Of a stretch of DNA of 64,000 nucleotides, positions 39,101 to 51,484 are shown piece after piece. The translations under genes were made by a program, and so were the position numbers. The notes below the pieces were generated by a model that saw only the letters and a program-made list of their open reading frames with translations, had not been told where the DNA came from and ran no database searches. This DNA is from Pelodera strongyloides. Lineage: Eukaryota; Nematoda; Chromadorea; Rhabditida; Rhabditidae. Numbering within the stretch: the first letter of the stretch is position 1; each line of letters begins with the position of its first letter. The DNA is taken from assembly GCA_036852015.1 (NCBI GenBank), contig JAANDG010000466.1, positions 53,563 to 117,562 of the forward strand. Reading direction: 5' to 3'.

Positions 39101-39470
39101 ACTACGTGCAGTGACCCTCCTTCGCTATCTTGTAGTGAGGGTGTGAGTTGTTTGGTTTGGGCGATAAGCACTCGACAATTCGAAAGAGGAAAAGTCAATA
39201 TTGCGAGTGTTTTGACAGTTGTGGAAGAAAATTCAACAATTACTCAGCAGCTCCATTTGTTTAGTTGTATGTTCTAACTGTACGTAAAGCACATCAAATC
39301 CGAAATATAAATAAGGGAATATGAATTGCTCGTGGATTGATACATAACTGATTTTGGTTCATAGTACATGTAACTCAACTATTAGAGTCATTCTGCAACA
39401 TACCCTGGTGAGAGTTCAATGAGAGAACAACAAAATAGTCGGCCAGCCGAACGGGGTTTGGCTTGTCCAT
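26460..39470 (-). CDS. SET-binding factor / myotubularin-related pseudophosphatase (MTMR5/MTMR13 orthologue)
   Basis: About 47 short exons on the minus strand encode a full-length SBF protein of roughly 1,800 residues. First exons: 39404-39470, 38817-38899, 38513-38623, 38175-38306, 37949-38027, 37679-37807, 37377-37512 and 37149-37254. Last exons: 27055-27188, 26712-26828 and 26460-26555. The N-terminus [18 protein letters not shown] matches the family's RLADYFVL start. Order is DENN, SBF2, GRAM, inactive myotubularin, C1-like and PH. SBF proteins are catalytically dead; in animals they pair with an active MTMR2-type phosphatase and act on Rab GTPases through DENN. The P-loop reads CLEEGWDVT where active enzymes have HCSDGWDRT, so the catalytic Cys and Arg are both gone. 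No frameshift was met in the exons traced. Exon 4 uses an odd acceptor, and the acceptor of the exon near 34.8 kb is ambiguous. The start follows a tttccttcag acceptor. Confidence 0.95.
27271..27681 (-). other. SBF gene: C1-like zinc-binding domain (two exons)
   Basis: Exons 27572-27681 and 27271-27414 give [17 protein letters not shown], then a loop, then [12 protein letters not shown] and QSGVYFIC. Spacing H-x12-C-x2-C-x15-C-x2-C-x4-H-x2-C-x7-C fits a diacylglycerol-type C1 domain except for a second loop about two residues longer than usual. The human SBF proteins have a disordered, serine-rich linker here. Lipid binding is not established. Confidence 0.8.
28979..29014. repeat. 18-bp direct duplication in an SBF intron
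   Basis: Two adjacent copies of ggggtggtattcaattga inside the intron between the exons at about 29054-29250 and 28813-28932. It does not touch a splice site. Confidence 0.9.
29429..29593 (-). other. SBF gene: dead phosphatase P-loop exon
   Basis: The 55-codon exon contains [19 protein letters not shown] and [11 protein letters not shown]. Aligned with active myotubularins (HCSDGWDRT), the nucleophilic cysteine position is leucine and the arginine position is valine, as in vertebrate SBF1, where the same place reads LEDGWDITT. The downstream exon ([14 protein letters not shown], then [12 protein letters not shown]) is very conserved and supports a folded pseudophosphatase. Confidence 0.95.
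32860..33965 (-). other. SBF gene: GRAM/PH-like region and preceding linker
   Basis: Exon at about 33800-33960 carries [20 protein letters not shown], matching the conserved AVVRFINRFVDKVCTESG of SBF1. The GRAM block follows: [20 protein letters not shown], then [18 protein letters not shown], then [18 protein letters not shown]. These are phosphoinositide-binding beta strands in the family. Confidence 0.9.
37149..39470 (-). other. SBF gene: DENN-domain exons
   Basis: Part of the SBF gene. The upstream DENN part reads [18 protein letters not shown], then [20 protein letters not shown] and [19 protein letters not shown]. The core has [28 protein letters not shown] and [20 protein letters not shown] followed by YIMGV, the hallmark of DENN proteins. 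Downstream DENN sequence ([18 protein letters not shown], then [10 protein letters not shown] and [14 protein letters not shown]) continues to about 36230. This part would carry Rab guanine-nucleotide exchange activity. Confidence 0.93.
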
Positions 39471-39810
39471 CGCCGTTATTGCATGCTGAAGGAAATGATA
39501 ATTTGTTTGCGCTGTGAACACAACTAATTATTGAAATATAGATAGCAAATTCAATACGATGATGATATGGTTTTGAAAAGAAAGAAGAAACGAAGACAAT
39601 GTATTAGAAAACAAGAGAAAAAAAGGAAATGGGTCCGGAAACATTTTGACCGAGCCCGCACAGAATTGATAGCGAAGAAATGTTGGGGGCGTGACCACAT
39701 GTACACTAAGCTCCAAAAGACGAAAAGTGACGCGCAACGCAGTGAGTTTCTCGACGATCAAAAGAGAATAACTTTTTTGTAAATTGTATGCCTTTCAACT
39801 TGCTTTCTAT

Positions 39811-39846
39811 ATTATAGAGAGCAAAGAAATTATAGAGAGCAAAGAA
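39811..39846. repeat. 18-bp tandem duplication
   Basis: Two perfect adjacent copies of attatagagagcaaagaa, about 340 bases upstream of the SBF start. Confidence 0.95.
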
Positions 39847-42800
39847 ACCATAGTTTTGCATAAATAAAAATACGATTGGCTTGAATATAGTACGAACAGG
39901 AAAATAGACAAAATAATGTTTGCGGGTAAATAATTGTTAAATACATTCGTTAACCTTTGTCATAAATATAAGATATGAGTCGGTTCAAAGGTTCTGGTCT
40001 GTGATTGCACAGTAGCGTGTCTCTTGTAGATCAGAAACGACAGTAGCTCACTCATGCACTTAATTTCGCAGCTTAAGAACGTACTGCCTACCGTAGAATG
40101 CGTTATCCAACACTGTATAAAGTAGGTAAATGATCATAAAAGGTAGTTCTTGGGTTTTAGATGTTGCTACTATGGTCATAAACCCCAGAAATAGCTAGAT
40201 CTACTCGCCTCTCCACAGGAAACCGTCCGCTCCACTCCGCCTGCATTAATTGGCTGAAATCGTAAGCCGTGTATTACTTTTTTAATGTTTCTCTTTCTTT
40301 TACTCTGTGTTTTGTAAACTTGTATCCGTTGATAGGTATCATAAGGATCCGTGTGTTCCTAAGAAGTATGCACTCATTATTTAATGTTGTCTTTTTCCTT
40401 ATTCGATCGTTTCTTACGTCAAAAAAAAACGTAAAACAAAATTGATGATGTTTTCAATGACGTGAAAGTTTTATAGCGATCGGCGTTTTGTTTTCTCTTC
40501 CATTACTTGCTTGATGTAATACCAAGACTTTTTTTTATGAATTCTTTATCTTGTTGGTGTAATTTGTACTACTTTAGACTATTATAAGAACACTGTGTCG
40601 CACATAATGATGCTGATTATAACGGAAGTAATAATAATAGCCAATCAACTAGATTTTTTTTACAAATTGAACGGTAAGGAAAAAAACTACTAGAAAGCAG
40701 CGCCTAATATAAATAAATATAAATAAATAAATGGAGTGTTTACAAAACACCGTGATTCAACAATTTTCTGCAGGTCGTCTGTTACGCGCTGCTCTGTAGA
40801 AGAAACCCTCAAAGTGTAATTGTCTTGTGGTGCGCTAAAAACTTAGCGAGTCTGACAAATCAGAGTGTCGTATTATGTATATCTATGGTGATTGTAAACG
40901 TTTGATTTCGTAGCATCTAATAAACTATTATTATTGAGTGTGATATGTTAGTTTATGGAAGAAATGAAATCACGCCACAATTAATCGTATTAATTGCTGT
41001 CAAGAAGCATATCATCTGAGTACTACTTCATCAAGTTAGGCTAAGGTGTGTAGCAAAATGTTAGTATATGATATTCACCAGTCTGTTTGTGATTTGCAGA
41101 TCACGGCCATGTCGAAGATTTCTTCAGTAAGTGACACCTGTTTTTTTTTCGAATCCATTATAATGGACAATACACGCGTAAGTCACACGGTAATCAGATT
41201 CTATTCAAGGTGAGACGTTGTTGTTTGTTGTCTCGCTTAAATATACTGCAGGTGAAAAAATAAGTCAAATGACGAAAAATATTCCATGTATCTTTCTCGC
41301 GCGGATAACTTGCGCATAATCCCATACATATGCATTCCCATTATCATATGCAAATTCATTATATGCTCTTCAGGACCCAATTCGCATATAGTAGAAATGT
41401 ATGGGGATGCAGTTGCCCAGTTTTCGCATCATAAACCAAGTGCAACACCGTTTTAAAACAAGTACGTCTTTGTTCTATCGGCAGTAAATGACAAAACCTC
41501 GACGTTTTATTGTTAGCTTTCTTTGTTTCTGTATGATATCCATGGGTGTTTCAGTAAGTTTTCACTTCTGTCATACCCCCCTTTACAAAGTTTGGCGCAA
41601 TCTCTTCGGCTCCGGAGTTGTCCCTATAAATTAGGCATGGCAATAATATACTCGGGGAAGCTGGGTGGCTGCTGCCCTAATAGAGATGTCATATCGCATT
41701 GTGCTTTGGAGGGCTTTTGACTCGGAGCGAGCTCTTGTGATTACTGCCTCTACTCTTCTGAATGCATTCTTCTCCTTTTACACCTACATCTTCCTTTTCT
41801 TCGTCTTTTATTAGGTTAACAATTCACACTCACCCCTCTACTTCACGCATTGTATTGTCAGGTTTATGAAAACACCTACTCCATATCTACAGAACTCATG
41901 TTTACTATACTTGTGTTCCATTTAATGTATGTATTATATTATGTGGATGTGTCCGCTAGTACGATATCGTACAACTAAAAACATTCAAGCATATGAATTA
42001 ATTCATCAGTGCGTGTCTAAGTTCCCCCAGCAAAGTAGCACTTCATTGTAAGTGTGAGAATAAGCTGTATATATGAATGTTTATAGTGGAATTGTCTCAA
42101 TTGCGCTCTTCTTTCCCGGGGGTTCTATTGCATCCTTTATTAGCAATAATGGGCTTTCAGATTCAATAAGATATTCAGTTGTGGGTGAAGGGATGTGCCC
42201 CTCAGGCTATTGCTCTGCACTCTATTATTAATATTATTATTATTACTATTATCCCAATAGGCCAATTACATTTGAGCGGATGCCGGCCTCCATTGTGTAC
42301 TAAAAGAACAGAACTGTTAATGAGTCAGACCGAATATATTGGAATCAAGTATATGAAGCTTGTAACTGGTGAAGAAATTACTTGTTAATGCGTGGTTTAT
42401 TGAAAGTAAACATTTTGCATTGGCCCCTCAAGACAGTTTGGTTCACAGAACAGCATATGGGAGCTTTGATGAGGAACATAAAACATTTGAAACCAAGCTG
42501 ATTCTCAGCCAACCGCAAGCGTAGCAAACGAACATGCCAGGCTTTTCAGTAGAAATGCTAAAACAACACTTCTTTGCAACAAGTGTCTCTTTTCATGCCT
42601 TTTTTTTAGAAACTCTTTCTGTGAGAGGTTGTGTCGATTACCTTAAAAGTCATAAAACTAGCCGTTGTCTTGTTAGTACAAAGGAATGAGCTGGGATGCA
42701 TGTCAAAGACTGCCGCAGCCCTATAATCTCCCCGTTGGATGGCAGTACTACCCGCATTCTGGACAAAGGAGACAACGGTAGACCAATGGTACTGCTTAGA

Positions 42801-45800
42801 AGGACTTGTGATTTCGTTTTACTTATAGTTACACATACTCAGCAATAGTTAAGTCCTATCTATTAAGCACATATGAACAGAACGAAGCTTCTGACCATTA
42901 GTGCTGCGCCAGTAACAAGATTTTATAATGGTGCACGCTCTTACAATTAGACTATTTTTTTTCGCGACAAAATCTATCATTACTTCACATCTCACAAGTA
43001 AACACGCATTCGTGTATGGGACCAATCACTGTGACAATGATATGGACCTGAGAGAATATTTCGTATTATGACGGCTTGTCCACATATCCATTTTTCTACA
43101 TATTTTTCTGTTTAGTGGTTAGTCAATGTACAATTCTCTTCCTTCTTTGGTGAAATTTTCCAACTTTCAATGTAAAGTGTTCAGTGAGGATCTATTTGTG
43201 GATTTCGCCTTTAGAGGCAAAACTGGCTGTTTTAAGTACGCTAAATTGAAAGAGGAAAGCTGCTTGTAAGTGAAAGTGGTCAACGTTTTTGTTTAGAAAG
43301 AGAGCCTGGAGTGCGAGCAGTCACTTTCAGTCCTTCGAAACGAAGAAACAGTTACGTTGGAAAAAAACGTCTGGCATGGAAGAGGCCGCCAATTGAAATC
43401 TAGCATCAGTGAAATCTGAATTATCTGGTGTTCACATAATGTCCTCCTGAACATAAACAAAAGATCCTCATTGTCGCCTTTTTTAATTGGACATACACAC
43501 CCAAACATAGGACATAATGGGCGAGACAGTTGTTTCTGTTGTTCTCATCAAATGCGTAAGCAAGGTTTAGTAGAAGCTATATGACGTATACTTGCTAGCT
43601 CTAAATAAGAGCCTTCCCAACTGTAGAACAAATAAGAGGATGTCCATGAATAGTCCACAAATGAATGTTTCGTCCACTTTCGATGGCTTTCAAGTGTCAC
43701 CGACTGGCAACTGCCACACAATAAAAGAAGAAAGTCTGTATTCGGAGGAGGATTGAACCTTAGAGTAGAAAACCGGTTTCAGCTCGCTACCTCAGGCTGA
43801 CCGCTCTCTAGCGCTATTCCACATCCTTGTGGCGTACGCTATTTTCTTTCTTGCACCCTCACTCCCCTCTATTCTCCCTCTAGTTGTAAAATGCATTATT
43901 AAAATTTAATGTCAATGAAGACTTGAATAGATCTCGCATAATAAGAATGGTTAGCCCAAAATAGTAGAGGAAAAGATAGAAATACCATTCCACCACGGAC
44001 ACTGCTCCTCAAAATACTTATATGGGTTATGATCGAAGGATTATTGTAATACGAAAAAAAACTATAACAAAGCTCTGCCGTTTGACTAACAATTTAACTG
44101 CCTGATTGCCTAAAGAAACACTCGCCATTCACTTTGTCGCCAAGTGCAATTTCTGCCCGTTTCTCCGATCTCCTTCGCCCTCTATATCCCTGCTCTTATT
44201 CTTTTGTGTCGCAAAGCTAAACAGCGCTTTGCGCACGGTCTGCCATTGTCAGCGCTGGCAGCTTTCACCACAGACCTGCAGGTTCTGACCACGCGCGCAG
44301 CAACACAAAGCAACAAAAGCCACACCTGAGCGCATCACTCAAATCCCACCGATTGTCCAGTTAGCTGTTTTGTTAGCAAAGCGGTCAACCTCACAAATCT
44401 CCATGCGTGATGGACAAGTTTATAATTTAGTTGGCAAACATCCTATTTGTTCAATTCGTTGTTGAAAGTAAACTTGCAGTATTTCCCCGTGCTAATCCAG
44501 CAGAATTTCTACAGTATACTCGTGGGACACGCATTTGCACTTTGATTTGTCCGCAGAAAAAAGGTCCGCCTTTTATCTTTATTTGCTTTGTTTCTTACAA
44601 CAGAGAATGACGTCTACTGTAGGAACTGACTAATTTCATACTAATCATTTGTCAATTCAATCAATTACGCATCCATGTTGATCGCTTTTTTCATATACTT
44701 CAAATAATTGTGTATCGATTGTGTACTTACAACAACTGTGAAAATTTGTTTATGCAATTTGCCTTAAAAAAATGTACCGTACTTTGACTAATTATCATGT
44801 ATTTGTTTAAAATACGATGTAGATGAAGATACTCGTCAACAATGAACTTTATTTTTCTATTTTGCACAACTCGCCATAAAATGCCAAAGATATGCCGCAC
44901 ATGTCAGGTGCCGAAGATCACAATCTCTTTCATTTGTTTATTGTTTCGTCATTTTTGCTTTTAGCTATTGAAACAGACGAGGTGAACGTTAGTGAATGAA
45001 TAATAAGACACTCCTCTACATTATCCTTTGAAGTAATAATATAACATATGGATTTTATAAACAAGTGACCGGACGATTTTTGCCTCGGCTCGGCCTGTAT
45101 TCAGAAAAGTGTTGTAAAAAAAAGTATTCTCTTCATTATTCTCACATTTCCAAATATTTCTCATGGGAGCGTGTCCTTGAAGTGATGGCTAGGACAATGA
45201 CCATCCCTCGAATTTAACTGACGAGATAAAAATCAACTCTTTCTTCCCTCGGTCTCTATCTCCCTCTCTCTCACTCGCTATCTCTTCTTCGAATTTCTCT
45301 CGTTACTACCTTCATGTTCGAAAAGATAGAAGGAGGGAAACAACCTACTCGTAACTCGCAAAAACGACTTCTTCACTTTAATGACCTTGTCTTTTGTAGC
45401 CGTTGTCGCAACTTGAAAAAACCCACCTTTCCGATTTGTAACTCTGTTAATCTTTGAATGGCGCTAAGTCGGCTAAGTACGGCACAGTTAACAGAAAGCA
45501 ACAAGATTTTCCTTATCCCAATCATTTTTGCAACTCAATTTATCTTCCGAAGAGAGAAGTGGGCTGTATTCCAGAGCAACTCGGCCGAATACAATGCCCA
45601 TTAAATGCAATTGCATTAAACGAGCCGACCCTTCCATATCTGTTTCTCCCTCGTTTTGGTTGTATCTCATTTCGTTTGTTGCTATTCTTTGGCGGATAGC
45701 CCTAGGAACATAGCCCCGCTCGCGGCACCAGACCTACCAATTGTTTGTGGTAATTGGAAAACCACAGAAAACAATAGTGATTGGCTCCTTCCTCCAGAAG

Positions 45801-47103
45801 CGTTCAACGAAATCCCACTCCTATAGAAGTACATACGACCCGGGGGCATATTTTCTATATACCGTATTGCTAACGCCCAAATGCAAATTAACCAGTCAGA
45901 TAATTAGAAATGGAGCTGGCACTTTGATCGGAGCGTGGATAGAGCAGCCTTCGAATGCAGTGTATTATATGCAAATTGGCACGCGGCTCCTGTGCGGCGG
46001 CTGGCTTTGAGGCTCTTGTTGGGCGAGCTTTGGATGTTCATCATACTAATTGTAGCGAGAAAGATTATTTGGGTACGCATATACGGCAGCTTAAGCTTTA
46101 TTAGGCTAATGCAAGCCACAGGTGTGATGCTAACTCTTTACGATGCAGATTTTCCATTAAGAACGTATTTCTGAGTCTGTATTCCTCAATCTTACTACTA
46201 ATCTTTGGATGGATTTTAGCTGTTCACATATTATGATTCTTTTAATGTATTCGCATAAATTTTGAAACCGTTAGCGCAGCAGCCGCTAGACAATTTTTTC
46301 AAACTCGATGGATTTGTATACTATAAGTAGGAAGGTACCACTAATTCAATGTTGATAGATAACCATTGGCAAGAATTTATCTCCAGCACGTATACGCTAA
46401 TGGACGGGTGTCTAGTCCTGTCCTTCATGCCGCCCTCCTACAAAACTTTCAGTTTTTTCCCGTTTGAGCGGTTGACCAATGGCTAATTATAATGCAGGAT
46501 GGTTACAATGGCACTAAACCATAAACATGACTTTTGTGACTTTCAAAATAAGCTGTGCTGAATTTAGTCACACCATTGCAAGGCGAATAGTTCGGTTGTC
46601 CTTTCCGACTCGGCACTGAAAGGAGCACACTAAATGACGGTTTCTGTGTCGCTATTTGTTGCATTGTATGTCCTGAAATGGGGTTGAGTGAGCCGCCCCG
46701 TTTATGTGCCGAGGTTGCGGCGTACATTGTAAGCGGACACAATACCTTTATCCTAGATAGCGTTGTGGAAGGCGCTGAATTGAAAGTCAAGGGCCATCAA
46801 ATGGATCTTCAGATGCTTCCCGGCTACAAAAGTTGCCCTATTATAAATTGGATTACGGTCGTTGCGTAATCGCGGAAACACACAAAACATCAGTGAAGTG
46901 AAACACTAAGGACTTAGTTTCACAGCTCCGTTATATCAAACATATTAAAAATAGCTTTAAGGTTATGAACTGTCAACTCTCCAATGGCTTACAGAAACAA
47001 AATAGATTGTTTACTATTGTTATGAATGGTTGCCCGTTTCTGTCGCCTCTGTTTGCCCTCTATTCGCTCTCTCCCTACCCGGCAACAGTTCGGACGCCAT
47101 GTC

Positions 47104-47232
47104 CTTGTCAACGTCTTCCCTCCCGTCGACGTCGCCCGTTCCAAATCAACCGCTTCCCGGTTGTCCCGACACTTCCCAATTCCGTCATATGCTATATTGG
47201 ACCACACCTGGTCCAATAACATGTCCTGTGAA
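47104..47232 (+). other. Weak candidate exon in a C-rich island
   Basis: Within a C-rich stretch, a short frame with an ATG near 47098 reads SLSTSSLPSTSPVPNQPL, then DTSQFRHMLYW, and ends at TAA. The composition looks more coding-like than the surroundings, and a caacag acceptor lies just upstream. Two other frames are also open here, one for 215 codons, so base composition alone could explain it. No domain recognised. Confidence 0.15.
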
Positions 47233-48743
47233 ATAAGGGATTGTATTGTGAACAATTCTCCTCTAGAGAACCAAGTGCACCAAATCACTATATCTTTTAT
47301 CTTCAATTGTATTTGTTTCATTACTGATTTGCTTTATTTCGTGATTTCGGTTTTCGTGGTTACATACACATTGCTTGTTCCCAACTCGACGTTTCAATAT
47401 GACTTATTTCTTATTTCAGGTGTGACGATCGCAGTCTATTCCATCAGTCATCTCTTCGCGGAAACTGTGGTGAGTAATAAAGCATATCCATATAAAGTAG
47501 GTTCACTAATAGAGTTGGTAGCCTGTTGTTTGCTTGAGTATTGGGGAGGGGCCATTTCTACGTATTCTCCCACATTTCAATTAAGCGCTTTGGAATTCAC
47601 AAGATTCTCTGCGCTTCAGATTATTAATTTGCTTCTGATTCGTCGCATAAAGTTTGTCTATCCTGAGCAATAACTGCAGTGAATGATTTGAACATCACTG
47701 GTCAGTTATCCACGGTTTGAGGTAAGTATAGTCTACTACAGTGATATGGCTGAATATAGGATGCGACGGGTCATTGAATTTGTTTACAAAGGCAGAAGTA
47801 CAATTGAAAATCTCAGCAAGCCAATCCATATCTCCTTGAATTCTGCTATGCTGGGGACATCCTTCCTAATTGGGGTCAAATTGGAGTGCTCTGTTTCTTC
47901 TTACTATTCTAGCCACCTCTTTCGGCGTCATATTCATAGGATGCGCTCTTGCTCTCAGTCTCTTTTCGTTGTGTCTCTCCTACGTTATTCCTAAATAAAA
48001 GGTTCATTATTCTAATCTGTGTCATAAAGGCCCCTGGTCATTCAATTGTTCCCGACACCACCCGCCTACTCAATTGCTTGGGTAATTTTTAAATACTCGG
48101 TGGCTTTTCGTTGGTAATACATTGTTTTGACATTTTTTGCAGTTGCTCAAATTTAGCCTACAATAAGTCGAACGATGCCCTTTACTTTAATGATCAAAGA
48201 TAAATGTCAGTTTCAAAATAGATTAGACTGATTTCAGTCGTCCACCCATATTTCATTGATGTCACTATTTGAAAAAGTCACTTAAAAATATCGTCTGATT
48301 TTCTGTTCTCCAATGATCATTCAGCTTATGTAGCAGATTAAGGCTGTTAAGTCGATTTGGCGCTTATATTTAGCCACGCTTCAAGGAAATTAAAATGTTT
48401 TCCTAGTGTGGGTGCTAAATTAGTAATGATTTTTATTAAGTTGACTGTTTATGCACGCAATAATCTTAAATGCGGATCATCTGATTTTTCTGATCTATTT
48501 TTGTCGGAGCTTCGCCTAATTCCTCGCATTTCACAAATTACACCCTCATTCTGTGTTCACGGATTTGTTCGTGAGTTCTAATTCTATGCACATTAAGTCT
48601 TCTACTGGTGGTTTTGCGAATCAGTTGTTTGTTTGGCCATTTCCGTATGTGAGTTGAGTGCTAATCGTGCATGTCGCAAAACCGCACTCTCTCACAAAGC
48701 TTAATGGAATGCTTATTGGCAATTGTCTTAACTGATTGAGCCG

Positions 48744-48858
48744 CTTCACCCCCATGGGAGAACCTTGGCCCTATTGCGAGACAACGGGGGAACCACTAAA
48801 CCCTTGGGCTTCACGGAGTCAACTAAATACAACATGTGTATTAACTAAAAACAATAAG
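48744..48858 (+). other. Weak candidate exon
   Basis: A stretch reading FTPMGEPWPYCETTGEPLN, then PWASRSQLNTTC, ends at a good donor (AATAAG|GTAATA). GC content and codon pattern stand out from the flanks. No family recognised and no partner exon found. Confidence 0.15.
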
Positions 48859-50525
48859 GTAATACAAATTGGGGCTCTCGTTGGGATCTCGGAATTTTCG
48901 AAGAGGTATTTTGGTCCTTTCTTCTTTGCAATATCGGTATATAACTGACCGGAAGCACTGTCCTAATATTAAACCATCAACCCAGAAATGCTAGTAATCT
49001 CATTGTGACCGTTCTATAAGATAGTGTCATGGCACGGAATCATCAAATGGTGGATTGTGCAATGTCCGTCCAATATCACATAGCCACAGGCTGGCGTCAG
49101 TTGTTATCGACACCCTCTTCTCCATTCTCTCAGTGTCCAGTTCAACGTGAGATGATTTTCAACTGGTGAAACGAGCATGTTGGGAACACCTCGGCAAGAA
49201 AATAAACAACTTGCTTTTGCAAAGACTAGGCAACAAACAGACCAATTTCTGTTGATTTTTAAAGTGACCAACATAATTTGTGAGCTTGGGCCACTGACTA
49301 TTCTGCCAAACGACCTGGGACGAAAAGATCCGTTAGGCCAACAATGAGATTATTATTAAATAAAAACATGTACTAACTTCAAGAGCTTAATGAAGATCGA
49401 AATAGGTGGAGGAGCATTTATGTGCAATGAAACTGCGGTTCTCGGGCATTTTCTCACAGCCCACACAATGCGTGTCGTGTGTAATTTGCATATTAACTTT
49501 GCTTGATCTGCATTCCCAAATCATCGGCGGTGCCATCAGTTCCGACTTGGAAACAGCTGCCTGCCAATGCAATCACTTTCATTTCTACGTGCCTCCATTT
49601 CTCCTTCTCATCTTCCCTGTTTAATCTATCAAATTGTTCTCTCTTCCTAGACAATTGCATAATGACCAGTGTGTGGTCAATCCCAATATAAACTTTTCGT
49701 TGTGAATCTCAATATTGAACAAAAAATATTAATGCAAAATTTAATGCGTAGGTTACACCTAAATAAACCGTTATCCTAGCGTACAGTTCACCAAGTGTTT
49801 TCACAATCGGTCTGCCTTAAACACCTTTTGAAATTTTGTTCCCTGTAAATAGATCTGACTGGCTTATAGTTTTAGGCTGATTTCTGTCGGATCCCCATTG
49901 CTCATTCTTTGTTCGGTATCAACACGGCCCACCGGTGCCGAGTATTTTCTGAATTGTTCTTTTAAGTGGTTTATCAGCCGAGTAAATCTCTCAAATAGCG
50001 ATCGATGATTTCTTTGCTTACTTTATATTTTTGCTCAACAAAATGTGAGTCAGCAAAGTGAGAGACAATGCACAATGCCCTGCACAGCACATACATATGT
50101 GGTTATTATTATTATGTTGTTGTATATGTATGTGTCGCATTGCTCAGCGCGGCACTGTACAGTTATTTATTACAACAATGCCTCGAGTTCCCAGCAATGA
50201 ATATTATTTGTTTTCTTAATTCTGCATATACAACTCTTTCTTTGTGGCACACTCCGCATTACCCTCATTTTCGCATACAGTAACCGTCGCCTTGTGTTTG
50301 TTCTAAAGGTATTGTGCCCACTTATTTGACTTATGTTTTTAAATGTGACACGAAGCGGGCCGTTAACTCCTGTTTATTCATAAAAGAACCGCTGAATCAA
50401 TGTGGCTCCTTGTATAATTCAATCAATATCAGTGTTTGCCGAATGGAGAGGATTGCATTGTGTTTTTGTAAGGGGGTTGAGGGAAGAAAAGAATAAATGA
50501 TTTGTCCGAAACTTGTCCCGTCTCA

Positions 50526-50801
50526 ATTTCCATAGACCCTCACAAACACACGCACAGTGGGCACACGTAAATGGGATTTGAAACATTTGTTATTTCGAGT
50601 AGACGGCTGCCTCTTCTTTTTGTCCGCGGAAAGTTGACTTACAATAAGTTCATTAGACAACTGGCCTTGGTGAAACAAGCCATAATTAAACTAGCCTTAA
50701 TAGGTAACTTAACATAGGTGGGATAATATCCATTACCACCAACTTAAAGTATACTCGGTCGAATATCCAGCTCATTCGTATTATTTCCATAGACCCTCAC
50801 A
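50526..50801. repeat. Two copies of a 19-bp word
   Basis: The word atttccatagaccctcaca occurs at 50526-50544 and again at 50783-50801 in the same orientation, with unrelated flanks. Confidence 0.85.
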
Positions 50802-51426
50802 GCTCTGAACATATATGACTAATGTCGCTCCTTCGCAAAAGTCGTACTAGCGCATTGTCTAATCATCTAATCAGCGGCAATTTCATAACACTTGAAATAA
50901 ACTTCTACGTCTGCACACAATTTTTAAACTGTCAGCACGGTGTTATTTCACCATTTGTTTTGCGCATCAAAAGCTTCACATTAGTCTCCCTAAGCCAATC
51001 ATCCAAAAAAATGAAGCAAAAATGCGCAACGATTAATATTATTATAATGACAAATAAAGGAAACAGATACGCATTAAGCCTGCTGCGTTCAGATCCGCTT
51101 GACATCTTCATTTCGAGAAAAATAGGCGTTAATTTGTTGACAACGTCCATCTATAATACATTAGAGGCATGTATAAAATGGTTTGTTCATGCGCTCAATT
51201 TGTACTAGATGTTACAGAAGCTTCAGAAAGTAGGCTGAACATTCTTGGGGAAATAACTTCGAAGAGTACTTATACAACCAGACCACTCTAATGCTTGAGC
51301 ATAGTTTTCATTTTGGTTGGTGTAGTCCACGGGCGGCATTTTACTACTCTGATACAGTAATTGTAGTTTTCTTTCTGCCATAGTTCGGCATCTCATTGTC
51401 TCTCATACATATATAAAACATGTGCT

Positions 51427-51443
51427 TTCTTTCTTTCTTTCTT

Positions 51444-51481
<38 letters not shown>

Positions 51482-51484
51482 TCG
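51427..51484. repeat. Pyrimidine (CT)n/(CTTT)n microsatellite
   Basis: A CTTT run followed by CT repeats with one G interruption. The reading frame across it, with poly Ser/Leu, is a repeat artefact. Confidence 0.95.

Noticed and set aside
39567..39782. Lys/Arg-rich frame as a transposase fragment
   Set aside because: Composition only; no transposase signature could be aligned.
47026..47673. 215-codon frame as a real single-exon gene
   Set aside because: Every confident gene here is split into short exons and no domain is recognised, so it is kept only as an observation.
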